Source: an uncultured Bacteroidota bacterium
GTDB taxonomy: Bacteria; Bacteroidota; Ignavibacteria; UBA10030; UBA8401
Length of the DNA stretch: 54,075 nucleotides
Direction of reading: 5' to 3'
NCBI GenBank assembly: GCA_937920105.1
Contig: CALETH010000057.1
Span: forward strand, 1-54,075
Every line of letters starts with the position of its first letter. Within the stretch, counting starts at the first letter, position 1. The notes under the pieces are model-generated. The model saw only the letters and a list, made by a program, of their open reading frames with translations. It was not told where the DNA came from and did no database searches. Both the position numbers and the translations under genes were made by a program. Positions 8,498 to 17,560 of the stretch are shown here, piece after piece.

Positions 8498-8926
8498 TTA
8501 ATGTTTTCCACACACACCAAAAATTTGTAAAGTAGAACTTTGTGCTTTAAAATTATTTTTTTTACAAACCTCATCTTGTAATTTTATCAGTTTTTCATTT
8601 TCAAATTCAATAATATCACCACACTCTAAACAAATAAGATGGTCATGCCGAGGACGTCCAACAGTTTTTTCGTAACGAGAATGATTTTCACCAAAATGAT
8701 ATTTAGAAACCAAACCACAATCCAAAAGTAAACTCAATGTATTATAAACCGTTGCACGGGAAATTTTTGCTCCTTCAGATTTCATTTGGATGTAGAGTTC
8801 ATCAGCATCAAAATGTCCATCTTTTTTTAAAATGACATCAAGAATAAGAAAACGTTCAGGAGTAATTCTATATTCTCCAGATTTTAAATGTTTGGTAAAA
8901 AGTTCTTTTGCAGAAGTCGCATTCAT
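8498..8926 (-). CDS. fur: Fur-family metalloregulator
   Basis: A 142-residue Fur/PerR-family repressor. The winged helix (RITPERFLILDVILKK, then SRATVYNTLSLLLDCGLV) is followed by the dimerisation domain with His94/His96 (RHDHLICLECG) and the zinc pair Cys99/Cys102. The C-terminal pair is Cys139 and His142 (GVCGKH), i.e. CxxH where many relatives have CxxC. Glu86 in SRYE corresponds to the residue that is Asp in peroxide-sensing PerR and Glu in Fur, so iron sensing is favoured. It is the first gene of the minus-strand iron block, and a 15-bp dyad just upstream suggests autoregulation. Confidence 0.92.
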   Translation of the reverse strand: MNATSAKELFTKHLKSGEYRITPERFLILDVILKKDGHFDADELYIQMKSEGAKISRATVYNTLSLLLDCGLVSKYHFGENHSRYEKTVGRPRHDHLICLECGDIIEFENEKLIKLQDEVCKKNNFKAQSSTLQIFGVCGKH

Positions 8927-8934
8927 TTTCTTAC

Positions 8935-8949
8935 TTAGAAATAATCTAA
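8935..8949. promoter_or_regulatory. Candidate Fur/PerR operator upstream of fur
   Basis: TTAGAAATAATCTAA has perfect 5-bp inverted arms (TTAGA/TCTAA) around AATAA and resembles the 7-1-7 Fur/PerR box in size and base composition. It ends 9 bp upstream of the fur ATG, where a repressor would block transcription. Assignment is by pattern only. Confidence 0.5.
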
Positions 8950-9041
8950 ATAAATATAAGAGAGAAAAATTAAAAAATCAAGAAAAATATGCGAAATTAA
9001 CGTAAAAATGCAAATAAGACTAATTTAATCTTGTTTTGTCT

Positions 9042-9081
9042 AAATAATATTATTGCCTAAATATAGACAATAATATTATTT
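9042..9081. promoter_or_regulatory. 14-bp inverted repeat in the fur/propeller-gene divergent region
   Basis: Perfect 14-bp arms (AAATAATATTATTG and its complement) are separated by 12 bp. Overlapping it is a second small dyad GTCTA...TAGAC. It lies between the divergent fur and the large T9SS protein gene. It is too AT-rich and lacks the features of a terminator for either gene, so an operator or a promoter-region hairpin is more likely. Confidence 0.4.
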
Positions 9082-9165
9082 TAATAAACAATTTTATTGT
9101 TTTAAAATTTTGTTTTTATATAAAAAAAAGTTATCTTAACCGCAATAATTTTAAGGAAAACTATT

Positions 9166-12100
9166 ATGATAAAATATCTCTTTCTCTTTACAACTTTGTT
9201 ATCATTACAAATAACAAGTGCTCAACCAATAATAATAAATACAATCCCAACCAAAAATTCACTAAATGTTCTTCCAGCCTCAAATATTCAAATTACTTTT
9301 AGTGAAAATATCAATGAAGCAACTTTAATAGATACAAGTACAATTTTAGTCAGAGGTTCACAAAGCGGTCTACATACAGGTATTATTACTTACGATAATG
9401 GAGCATTTATCGCCACATATAATTCTAATACCGAATTTAAACATGGTGAAATTGTAACCGTAACTCTTACCAATGGAATAAAAAATTTAAGTAATATATC
9501 AATGATAAATTCTTATAATTGGAATTTTACCATTCAAGCAAATACAGCACCAAGTCTTTTTATATCTCCAATATCACTTTCATCCGGATTAGCAACATAT
9601 TCCATTGCTCCAGTTGATGTAGATAAAGATGGTGATATAGATATTGTAACAGCAAACTTTGCCTCTAATAATATTTCAGTGATAAAAAATAATGGAGATG
9701 GTACATTTCTTGATAGAGTAAATTATACAACAGGAAATTCACCATATTCTGTGACATTAGTTGATGTAGACAAAGATGGAGATATGGATGTAGTAACCGC
9801 AAATTATGATTCTCATACAATTTCAATCTTAAAAAATAATGGAGATGGAACTTTTGCCACAAAAGTAGATTATGCAACTGGTTCACAACCACGTTCAGTA
9901 GTTACTGTTGATATAGATGGAGACGGAAATATAGATATCATAACAGCAAATAGTGATGCCAATGCCAATAGTATTTCAGTCTTAAAAAATAATGGTAATG
10001 GGACATTTGCTGCTAAAGTAGATTATACAACTAGTAGCAGGCCATACGCTGTTGTTTCATCCGATATAGATGGAGATGGAGATATGGATATAGTAACAGC
10101 AAATTATGCTGCTCATACCATTTCCATTTTAAAGAATAATGGTAATGGAGTATTTGCTGCAAAAGTAGATTATTCAACAGGAAATTTCCCTACCTCACTT
10201 ACAACTGCTGATATAGATAATGATGGTGATATGGATGTTGTGACATTAAGTATCAACCCTAAAACAATTTCAGTTTTAAAAAATAATGGCGTTGGAACAT
10301 TTTCTCCAAAAACAGATTATCCAACAGGAAATTCAACAAGTGGACCTCGCTCAATTGCTTCTGCAGATGTTGATGGTGATGGCGATATGGATTTATTAAC
10401 AGCCAATGTAAATTCTAAAACAGTTTCCGTTTTAAAAAATGATGGTACTGGTGGATTTTCTAATAAGTTAGATTTTAATACTCCTGCAGAAAATATTTTT
10501 GTTACCACCGCGGATATTAGTGGTGATGGTAAAATGGATATGTTAGTTGGGTATAGTAATTCATCATTTATTTCTCTTCATAAAAACATTTTTGCAATAG
10601 AAATATTACCAGCAAGTAATATCACAGATGCTTCAGCAAAATTACAAGGTTCTGTCTATGCTGAAAATTTATCAACAACAATTCATTTCCTTTATGGAAC
10701 AACACCAGGTGTTTATACAGATAGTATTCTTGCAACACCCAGTCCAATTTTTGGAGATTCTGTTACCACAGTTTCTGCAATACCAACAAATTTACTTCAA
10801 GGGACAAAATATTATTATACAATAGCAAAAAATAATACTAATGGATATGTACGTGGAGGAGAATTAAATTTTACAACAACAACATTTATTCCAACAACAG
10901 TATTTCCTTCTTCAAACTCAATCAATGTAAATCCAACATCAAATATTCAAATTACATTTAATAAAGATGTTAATCCTGCAACATTAAACAATACCACTAT
11001 TAAAGTCATTGGTTCTCAAACGGGAATACATACTGGAAATATTACCTATAATAATGGGACATTTACTGCCACTTTTAATCCAAATGTAGATTTTAAATCT
11101 GGTGAAAAAATTACAGTAGTTCTTACTACAGGAATACAAAATAGTAGTAACATAGCAATGGTAAATCCATATAGTTGGGATTTTATTATTCGTACAGAAA
11201 TTGCATCAAATGTTTTTACATCACCGGCTTCTATAACAACAGGAAGTGGTACATTTTCTATTGTTACTTCTGATATTGATAAAGATGGAGATATGGATAT
11301 TGTAAGCGCAAATTTGAATTCCAATACAATTTCTGTAATAAAAAATAATGGAGATGAAACATTTTCTGCAAAAACAGATTATGTAGCAGGAAATGCACCA
11401 TATTCCATAACATCTTCTGATTTTGATGGAGATGGAAATATAGATATTGTAACAGCAAATTATGGTTCCAATACAATTTCAGTTTTCAAAAATAACGGAG
11501 ATGGAACATTTGCTGCGAAAACAGATTATTCAACAGGATTACAGCCACGTTCAGTCATTACTGTTGATATAGAGGGAGATGGAGATATGGATATTGTAAC
11601 GGCAAATAGTGATGCAAACACCAATAGTATTTCTATTTTTGAAAATAATGGTAATGGAATATTTTCTGCAAAAGTAGATTATACAACAGGAACAAGTCCA
11701 TATTCGCTTACTTCAGCAGATGTTGATGGAGATGGAGATATGGATATGATAACAGCAAATTATAGTTCTCAAAATATTTCTGTATTAAAAAATAATGGAA
11801 ATAAAACATTTGCTCAAAAAGTAGATTATTGGATAGGAAGTTTTCCATCATCAATTACTACTAATGATGTAGATAATGATGGAGATATGGATATGATAAC
11901 TGTTAATATTAATACAAGTACCATTTCAGTCTTTAAAAATAACAATGGAACATTTTCTACAAAAACAGATTATTCAATAGGAACGGGTGGACCACGTTCT
12001 ATTGCTTCTACAGATATGGATGGAGATGGAGATATAGATATACTAACTGCAAATGTAAATTCTAATACTATTTCATTGTTAAAAAATAATGGTTTAGGAG

Positions 12101-13749
12101 CATTTTCTACAAAATTAGATTTTAATACTTCAACAGAAAATATTTTTATTACTTCTGCAGATGTTACCGGTGATGGTAAAATGGATATGTTAGTCGGTTA
12201 CGGAAATTCAGCATTTATTTCGATATATAAAAATATTTTTTCACTGCAAACACTTGCAGCAACAAATATCACAGATACTTCTGCTACAATACATGGTTTA
12301 GCACATTCTGAAAACCTTACAACCAACATTCGTTTTATTTATGGAACAACATCAGGTGTTTATACAGATAGTATTTTTGCAACACCAAGTACCGTGGTAG
12401 GAGATTCTTTTACCACAGTTTCTGCTTCTATTACCGGATTAACACAAGGAAAATATTATTATAGAGTAGCAAAAAATAATTCTAATGGATATGTACGAGG
12501 AGAAGAAATGAATTTCCAAAAATCAATTAGAATTACGTCTTCCTCTATTAATGGAACAATTACCCCGAATGGAAATACAACGATTTCTTACGGAGGAACT
12601 CAAACATATACCTATTTGCCAAATCCAAACTATCATTTTGATAGTGTTTTGGTAAATGGAGTAAAAAATATAGATTCAACAACAAGTTATACATTTACTA
12701 ATGTAACATCTCCACATACAATAGTAGCACATTTTTCTAATACATATTCTATCACTTCATCAGCTGTGAACGGAACAATTACTCCCAATGGAAATACCAT
12801 GGTTACATATGGAAATAATCAAACATTTACATATTTACCCAATGTCGGTTATCACTTTGATAGTATTGTGGTAGATGGTGTAAAAAATATGGATTCAACG
12901 ACAAGTTATACATTTACCAATGTAACATCTCCACGTACAATAACAGCATATTTTTCTATCAATAAATATACAATTGTACCAACAGTAACAAATGGGACTA
13001 TTATTCCAAATGTACCAGTACAAGTAAATCATGGAAACAGCCAAACATTTACTTATACACCCAATACTGGTTACCATTTTTCCAGTGTTATTGTAGGTGG
13101 TATAGAAAATCTTGATTCTACGGAAAGTTTTACTTATACAAATATAACATCATCAGATACCATAAAGGTAGTATTTGATGCTAATGACCCAATAAAATTA
13201 ACATCATTTATTGCAACAACAAAGCAAAATAAAACAGAATTACAATGGAGTACAGCAACAGAAATCAATAATTTTGGTTTTGAAATTCAAGTTACAAAAA
13301 AAGAAAAAGAAGAATGGCAAAAAGTTGGATTTGTGGAAGGAAATGGCTCTACCAATACACCACAAAACTATGTATTTATTAATAAAAATACATTTGCTGG
13401 AAAATATCTTTATCGTTTAAAACAAATAGATAAAGATGGAAAATTTGAATATTCTAACAGTATTGAAGTAGAAGTTGCAGCACCAAAAACATTTTCAATT
13501 TTGCAAAATTATCCCAATCCATTTAACCCAACAACAACAATACAGTACGAAGTACCACATAATGCTTTAGTAATGATAAAAGTCTATAATGTATTGGGAG
13601 AAGAAATTGCAACATTAGTCAATGAAGAAAAAGCAGCAGGAGTGTACGAGGTACAATTTGATGGAAGTAAACTTCCCAGCGGAATGTATTTTTACGAACT
13701 CATAACACAAAAATTTTCTCAAATCAAAAAAATGATGTTGGTGAAGTAA
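9166..13749 (+). CDS. Giant T9SS-secreted protein with two FG-GAP/VCBS propellers and an internal duplication
   Basis: A 1527-residue secreted protein. Order: signal peptide (1-20, ending SAQ); Big_5/SbsA-type Ig domain (about 21-120); seven FG-GAP/VCBS repeats with Ca-binding DxDxDGDxD loops (about 126-470); fibronectin III-like domain (476-570); then the same three modules again (Ig about 575-675, seven repeats about 682-1025, FnIII about 1026-1115); three InlB-B-like repeats of about 70 residues (NGTITPNGNT...GYHFDSVLV..., 1122-1335); a beta domain (FGFEIQ...YRLKQID, about 1340-1440); and a T9SS type A sorting domain (QNYPNPFNPTTT to GMYFYELI, about 1444-1527). Fourteen calcium loops imply two seven-bladed propellers. 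The ribosome site is AAGGAAAAC. A surface adhesin or structural role is likely; the ligand is unknown. Confidence 0.93.
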   Translation: MIKYLFLFTTLLSLQITSAQPIIINTIPTKNSLNVLPASNIQITFSENINEATLIDTSTILVRGSQSGLHTGIITYDNGAFIATYNSNTEFKHGEIVTVTLTNGIKNLSNISMINSYNWNFTIQANTAPSLFISPISLSSGLATYSIAPVDVDKDGDIDIVTANFASNNISVIKNNGDGTFLDRVNYTTGNSPYSVTLVDVDKDGDMDVVTANYDSHTISILKNNGDGTFATKVDYATGSQPRSVVTVDIDGDGNIDIITANSDANANSISVLKNNGNGTFAAKVDYTTSSRPYAVVSSDIDGDGDMDIVTANYAAHTISILKNNGNGVFAAKVDYSTGNFPTSLTTADIDNDGDMDVVTLSINPKTISVLKNNGVGTFSPKTDYPTGNSTSGPRSIASADVDGDGDMDLLTANVNSKTVSVLKNDGTGGFSNKLDFNTPAENIFVTTADISGDGKMDMLVGYSNSSFISLHKNIFAIEILPASNITDASAKLQGSVYAENLSTTIHFLYGTTPGVYTDSILATPSPIFGDSVTTVSAIPTNLLQGTKYYYTIAKNNTNGYVRGGELNFTTTTFIPTTVFPSSNSINVNPTSNIQITFNKDVNPATLNNTTIKVIGSQTGIHTGNITYNNGTFTATFNPNVDFKSGEKITVVLTTGIQNSSNIAMVNPYSWDFIIRTEIASNVFTSPASITTGSGTFSIVTSDIDKDGDMDIVSANLNSNTISVIKNNGDETFSAKTDYVAGNAPYSITSSDFDGDGNIDIVTANYGSNTISVFKNNGDGTFAAKTDYSTGLQPRSVITVDIEGDGDMDIVTANSDANTNSISIFENNGNGIFSAKVDYTTGTSPYSLTSADVDGDGDMDMITANYSSQNISVLKNNGNKTFAQKVDYWIGSFPSSITTNDVDNDGDMDMITVNINTSTISVFKNNNGTFSTKTDYSIGTGGPRSIASTDMDGDGDIDILTANVNSNTISLLKNNGLGAFSTKLDFNTSTENIFITSADVTGDGKMDMLVGYGNSAFISIYKNIFSLQTLAATNITDTSATIHGLAHSENLTTNIRFIYGTTSGVYTDSIFATPSTVVGDSFTTVSASITGLTQGKYYYRVAKNNSNGYVRGEEMNFQKSIRITSSSINGTITPNGNTTISYGGTQTYTYLPNPNYHFDSVLVNGVKNIDSTTSYTFTNVTSPHTIVAHFSNTYSITSSAVNGTITPNGNTMVTYGNNQTFTYLPNVGYHFDSIVVDGVKNMDSTTSYTFTNVTSPRTITAYFSINKYTIVPTVTNGTIIPNVPVQVNHGNSQTFTYTPNTGYHFSSVIVGGIENLDSTESFTYTNITSSDTIKVVFDANDPIKLTSFIATTKQNKTELQWSTATEINNFGFEIQVTKKEKEEWQKVGFVEGNGSTNTPQNYVFINKNTFAGKYLYRLKQIDKDGKFEYSNSIEVEVAAPKTFSILQNYPNPFNPTTTIQYEVPHNALVMIKVYNVLGEEIATLVNEEKAAGVYEVQFDGSKLPSGMYFYELITQKFSQIKKMMLVK

Positions 13750-13780
13750 AAACTATGATTTTTAGGATTTAAAGGTATTA

Positions 13781-13812
13781 AGAGTCCCACTATAAAGGGA
13801 CTCTTTGTATTT
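13781..13812 (+). terminator. Rho-independent terminator after the propeller protein
   Basis: AGAGTCCC and GGGACTCT form a perfect 8-bp stem with an 8-nt loop followed by TTGTATTTTT, 31 bp after the stop codon. Confidence 0.85.
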
Positions 13813-13932
13813 TTGATAATTATTTCACATAATAATTGACAATTCATATTTTAATTCTTATTATTTATATAATAAAATCATTTTTCATAACCTATAATTT
13901 TTATTTCATACATATAAAGAAAGGATACAACA

Positions 13933-15855
13933 ATGTTCAAAAACACACTCACCACACTGGCAGTATTATTTTTACTTGGTGCAACTATAGTAACTGCCCA
14001 AACAAAAATATGGGTACCAGATGCCAACTTTAGAACTGCACTTACCACACACTCCCCAAGTTATGGTATTACCCAATTTGCTGATACCGTTATAGTACCA
14101 AACATTACTAATGTAACAACATTAAATCTTGAAGGAAAAAATATTACTAACCTTACAGGAGCAAACCAATTTACCTCATTACAAGATTTAAATTGTGTTA
14201 ATAATTTTATAGATAGTTTAACCATAGTGAGTACTACCTTACAAACATTGGAATGTGCTTTTAATCCCCAATTAAAGAAATTAGATATCAATGGAGCAAC
14301 AGCATTAACAACGTTGAATTGTAGTAATACTGTATTAGATAGTTTAACAATAGTGAGTGATTTGTTAAAAATATTGTATTGTTCTTCTCCCACATTAAAG
14401 AAATTAGATATCAGTGGAGCAACAGCATTGACGGATTTGTATTGTAATTCTACTGCATTAGATAGTTTAACCATAGTGAGTAATTCGTTAAAAATATTGA
14501 ATTGTAGTAATATTCCCACATTAAAGAAATTAGATATCAGTGGAGCAACAGCATTGACAGAATTGTATTGTGGTAATAGTGGACTTGATAGTTTAACCAT
14601 AGTCAGTACCACATTACAAACTTTAAATTGTCGTAATAACCAACTCAAGAAATTAGATATCAATGGAGCCTCAGCATTAACAACTTTAGAATGTTTTAAT
14701 AATCAATTATCTATACTTAATCTTTTTCAAAATAACACCCTTACTTATATTGATGTAACAGGAAATCCCAATCTTACCAAAGTGTATGTATGGGCAGACC
14801 CATTAAATGGTGTAACAGTTGATAAGGATGCCCACACCAATTTAATAGTGCCAAAAAATAATATATTTAATCCAAGCGTAGTTATGAATATTGCCGGAGA
14901 TTATCTTTTAGGAAGTACGGGAGCAATAGTAGAATTTACTACTGGCAGTTCACAAACAGGAACTATTGCAGCAAGTAGCTCAACTAATCCAAGCATAGTA
15001 GGAAGTCTTCCCACAGGAATAGTCAGTATATCACCCGATAAATATTGGACAATCACCCAAACCAATCTTGCCAATTTCACCTATAATCTAACTGTAGATT
15101 TAAGTGGTATTAGCAAAATAGATAGTTTTGATGTATTAAAAGTGTTAAAACGTAATGATAACCAAAGTGCATGGGAAGATGTATCTACACTTAATGGAGT
15201 AACAGTAGAATACCATAATCCTTATATCACTGTAAAGGGCTTAACCAGTTTTTCTGATTTTGCAATAGGAGGAGATACCAATAATGCAGTACTTCCAGTA
15301 GAATTACAATCCTTCACAGCCATATCACAAAATGGTACTGTACTCTTAAATTGGGAAACCATAAGTGAAATAAATAATGAAGGATTTGAGATACAAAAAT
15401 CTTCGGCGAATCAGAAATCAGAATGGAAAAAAATTGGTTTTGTTGCAGGCAAAGGCAACAGTAATGAAAAAAATATCTATACATTTATAGATAAAAATAT
15501 TGTTGCTGGAAAAAATATGTATCGATTAAAACAAATCGATAGAGATGGAAAAATAAAGTATAGTGAAAACGTAGAAATGAATTTTCTACCAACAAGCGTA
15601 CAAGTATCACAAAATTTTCCAAATCCATTTAATCCAACCACAACAATTGACTATCAAATTCCAACCAATACATTGGTAACATTGAAAGTATATAATGTAT
15701 TAGGAGAAGAAGTAGCCACATTAGTCAATGAGCAAAAAGCAACCGGAGTGTACCAAGCAAAATTTGATGGAAGTTCACTTTCCAGTGGAATATATTTTTA
15801 CAAATTAACTGCCGGAAAATTTACTGAAGTGAAAAAGATGATGTTGCTGAAATAG
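13933..15855 (+). CDS. T9SS-secreted leucine-rich-repeat protein
   Basis: A 640-residue secreted protein. Signal peptide 1-23 (ending VTAQ), then leucine-rich repeats at about 55-290 of the Bacteroidota type (LKKLDISGATALTDLYC, LDSLTIVSNSLKILNCS), with four near-identical DNA modules of about 125 bp between 14274 and 14690. A beta-sandwich region (300-450), an FGFEIQ-type domain (about 455-550, shared with the preceding protein: EGFEIQKS, YRLKQIDRDGK) and a T9SS sorting domain (QNFPNPFNPTTT to GIYFYKLT, 556-640) follow. The near-identical repeats suggest recent expansion or gene conversion. It is probably a surface-attached adhesion protein; ligand not recognisable. Ribosome site AAAGGA precedes the ATG. 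Confidence 0.92.
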   Translation: MFKNTLTTLAVLFLLGATIVTAQTKIWVPDANFRTALTTHSPSYGITQFADTVIVPNITNVTTLNLEGKNITNLTGANQFTSLQDLNCVNNFIDSLTIVSTTLQTLECAFNPQLKKLDINGATALTTLNCSNTVLDSLTIVSDLLKILYCSSPTLKKLDISGATALTDLYCNSTALDSLTIVSNSLKILNCSNIPTLKKLDISGATALTELYCGNSGLDSLTIVSTTLQTLNCRNNQLKKLDINGASALTTLECFNNQLSILNLFQNNTLTYIDVTGNPNLTKVYVWADPLNGVTVDKDAHTNLIVPKNNIFNPSVVMNIAGDYLLGSTGAIVEFTTGSSQTGTIAASSSTNPSIVGSLPTGIVSISPDKYWTITQTNLANFTYNLTVDLSGISKIDSFDVLKVLKRNDNQSAWEDVSTLNGVTVEYHNPYITVKGLTSFSDFAIGGDTNNAVLPVELQSFTAISQNGTVLLNWETISEINNEGFEIQKSSANQKSEWKKIGFVAGKGNSNEKNIYTFIDKNIVAGKNMYRLKQIDRDGKIKYSENVEMNFLPTSVQVSQNFPNPFNPTTTIDYQIPTNTLVTLKVYNVLGEEVATLVNEQKATGVYQAKFDGSSLSSGIYFYKLTAGKFTEVKKMMLLK

Positions 15856-15898
15856 ACCATGATTTTCAAGATTACAAGATTATCATGATGTACACTGT

Positions 15899-15935
15899 AG
15901 GGATTTCGTTGTAACGGAATCCCTTTGTGTTTTTA
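15899..15935 (+). terminator. Rho-independent terminator after the LRR protein
   Basis: AGGGATTTCG pairs with CGGAATCCCT around a 6-nt loop and is followed by TTGTGTTTTT. The leading TGTAGGGA is shared with hairpins at 29330, 38707 and others. Confidence 0.75.
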
Positions 15936-16120
15936 GAGATAAAAAAGTCCCTTCTAATGCGATGGACTTTGCGGAAGCGAGAGGGGATTTAGGGGTGTGT
16001 CAAAAAAGTAAGAAGGTAGAATTAAGAAGTAAAAATTAGAATGTGGGAATTGAAATATACCTTTAGGTCGTGGAAAAATATACAAAAAGAAAAATAGGAT
16101 TTTAGTCCAAACAAAATAGG

Positions 16121-16194
16121 GGACGGACTTGTCCCGCTTTATCTTGCCAAGGCGGGACTTACGCGGGATGAAAAACCGTCCTTTTTGTTTTTTT
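16121..16194 (+). terminator. Nested hairpin with T-run
   Basis: Outer stem GGACGG/CCGTCC and inner stem GTCCCGC/GCGGGAC are followed by CTTTTTGTTTTTTT. It looks like a terminator built on a dispersed repeat. Confidence 0.6.
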
Positions 16195-16196
16195 AG

Positions 16197-16229
16197 AGAT
16201 TACAAAAGTTTTTAAAACTTTTGTAATCT
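16197..16229. repeat. Perfect palindrome, GATTACAAAAGTTTT family
   Basis: AGATTACAAAAGTTTT, one T, then its exact complement: a 16-bp stem with a 1-nt centre. Sister copies lie at 38743-38775 and 42988-43018, and a related terminator at 34268-34301. Confidence 0.9.
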
Positions 16230-16358
16230 TTGAATTCTCATTGATAATTTTTCATTGCAGATTGATTTTTTCTTGTTTTTTCATCAAAAATGCAGTATTT
16301 TAAGAAAGCAATAGTAATCAACATATTATCAACAACATCTAAAGAAAGTTATTCTATA

Positions 16359-17471
16359 ATGTCTGCAAAATCTAAATTTTTAAAAGGGAAAAAAATTATT
16401 CCAAAACCAATTCCAAAAAATATAAAAGTTACGGATTTGGTGGATTCTTATTTTCAAGCATATAATTCTGGTAGGTTGCGAGAACTTTGCCAACTCTATA
16501 CAGAAAAAATGCTCAAAAAAGATGTTGTTGTGTGTGCAACATTTACTGGTGCATTAACTCCTGCCGGCCTTGGCGGTTCGTGCATAGTTCCACTAATGAA
16601 AGCCGGCTTTATTGATTGGATTGTCAGCACAGGAGCAAATCTTTACCACGATACACATTTTGCAATAGGAAGAACACTCCATCAAGGCTCGCCATTTGTT
16701 GATGATAGAATTTTGCGAAAAGAAGAAGTCATCCGCATTTACGATGTGTTATTTGATTATGATGTATTGCTTTCCACAGATGCATTTTATCGCAAAGTGA
16801 TAATGCAGCCAGAATTTCAAAAACCAATGAGCACGGCAGAATTTCATTATAAAGTAGGAAAATACGTGTACGAACGAGAAAAAGCATTAAAAATTTCTCA
16901 CCAAAGCCTACTTGCAGCAGCATATCAATGCGGAGTTCCTGTCTATACATCATCTCCAGGAGATAGTTCTATTGGAATGAATGTTGCAGAGCAGCAACTT
17001 GCCGGAAATAAACTCACATTTGATGTTTTAGCAGATGTGAATGAAACGGCCTCCATAGTATTAAAAGCAAAACGCTCTGGTGGAAAAAGTGCAGTATTAA
17101 TTTTTGGAGGTGGTTCACCAAAAAATTTCGCACTTCAAACAGAACCACAAATACAAGAAGTTTTAGGAATTGATGAAAAAGGACATGATTATTTTGCTCA
17201 AATTACCGACGCACGTCCTGATACAGGTGGACTTTCCGGAGCAACACCTTCTGAAGCAGTAAGTTGGGGAAAAATTGACCCAAGTCAACTACCAGATACT
17301 GTTGTTGCGTATATGGATTCTACCGTAGCCATGCCAATTGTAACATCGTACGCATTAGCAAAAAACAAACCACGAACATTGCGTCGTTTATTTGATAAAC
17401 GAGAAGAAAATTTAGCATTTTTGAAAAAAGAATATTATAAGGTAAAGGATAAAAGAAGGTATTCTACATAA
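16359..17471 (+). CDS. Deoxyhypusine-synthase-like enzyme
   Basis: A 370-residue member of the deoxyhypusine synthase family. The start at 16359 (SAKSKFLKG) is preferred; an in-frame ATG at 16290 would add 23 residues that do not look conserved. Family features seen: TGALTPAGLGG and STGANLYHD (NAD-binding region), VPVYTSSPGDSSIGMN, IFGGGSPKNF, and SEAVSWGKI, whose Lys (residue 305) is the catalytic lysine equivalent. In eukaryotes and archaea the enzyme modifies eIF5A using spermidine and NAD. Bacteria lack eIF5A, and bacterial members may instead act in polyamine metabolism (for example homospermidine formation). Substrate here is unknown. The gene stands alone between hairpins and the Hc1 gene. 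Confidence 0.9.
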   Translation: MSAKSKFLKGKKIIPKPIPKNIKVTDLVDSYFQAYNSGRLRELCQLYTEKMLKKDVVVCATFTGALTPAGLGGSCIVPLMKAGFIDWIVSTGANLYHDTHFAIGRTLHQGSPFVDDRILRKEEVIRIYDVLFDYDVLLSTDAFYRKVIMQPEFQKPMSTAEFHYKVGKYVYEREKALKISHQSLLAAAYQCGVPVYTSSPGDSSIGMNVAEQQLAGNKLTFDVLADVNETASIVLKAKRSGGKSAVLIFGGGSPKNFALQTEPQIQEVLGIDEKGHDYFAQITDARPDTGGLSGATPSEAVSWGKIDPSQLPDTVVAYMDSTVAMPIVTSYALAKNKPRTLRRLFDKREENLAFLKKEYYKVKDKRRYST

Positions 17472-17560
17472 AAGAAGTAAGAACCAATGTATCAAAAAAT
17501 AAAAAAATCACAAAATTTATATAACCCATCTATTTAATAACTCAATCAAGGAGCAATACC

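Larger units (their letters stand above)
15936..16358. other. Gene-free stretch with dispersed hairpins
   Basis: No gene is recognised here. It holds an imperfect hairpin-like segment (15950-15992, CCCTTCT...AGAGGGG), then a nested hairpin at 16121-16194 (GGACGG...CCGTCC enclosing GTCCCGC/GCGGGAC) with a strong T-run that looks like a terminator, then the perfect palindrome 16197-16229. The rest is AT-rich leader to the deoxyhypusine-synthase-like gene. Confidence 0.6.

Noticed and set aside
14061..14663. 200-residue antisense ORF within the LRR gene
   Set aside because: It is a shadow of the repetitive coding strand; composition and repeats follow from the sense LRRs.
14274..14690. CRISPR-like array of regular repeats
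   Set aside because: The repeats are in-frame LRR codons in a signal-peptide-bearing protein, with no unique spacers.
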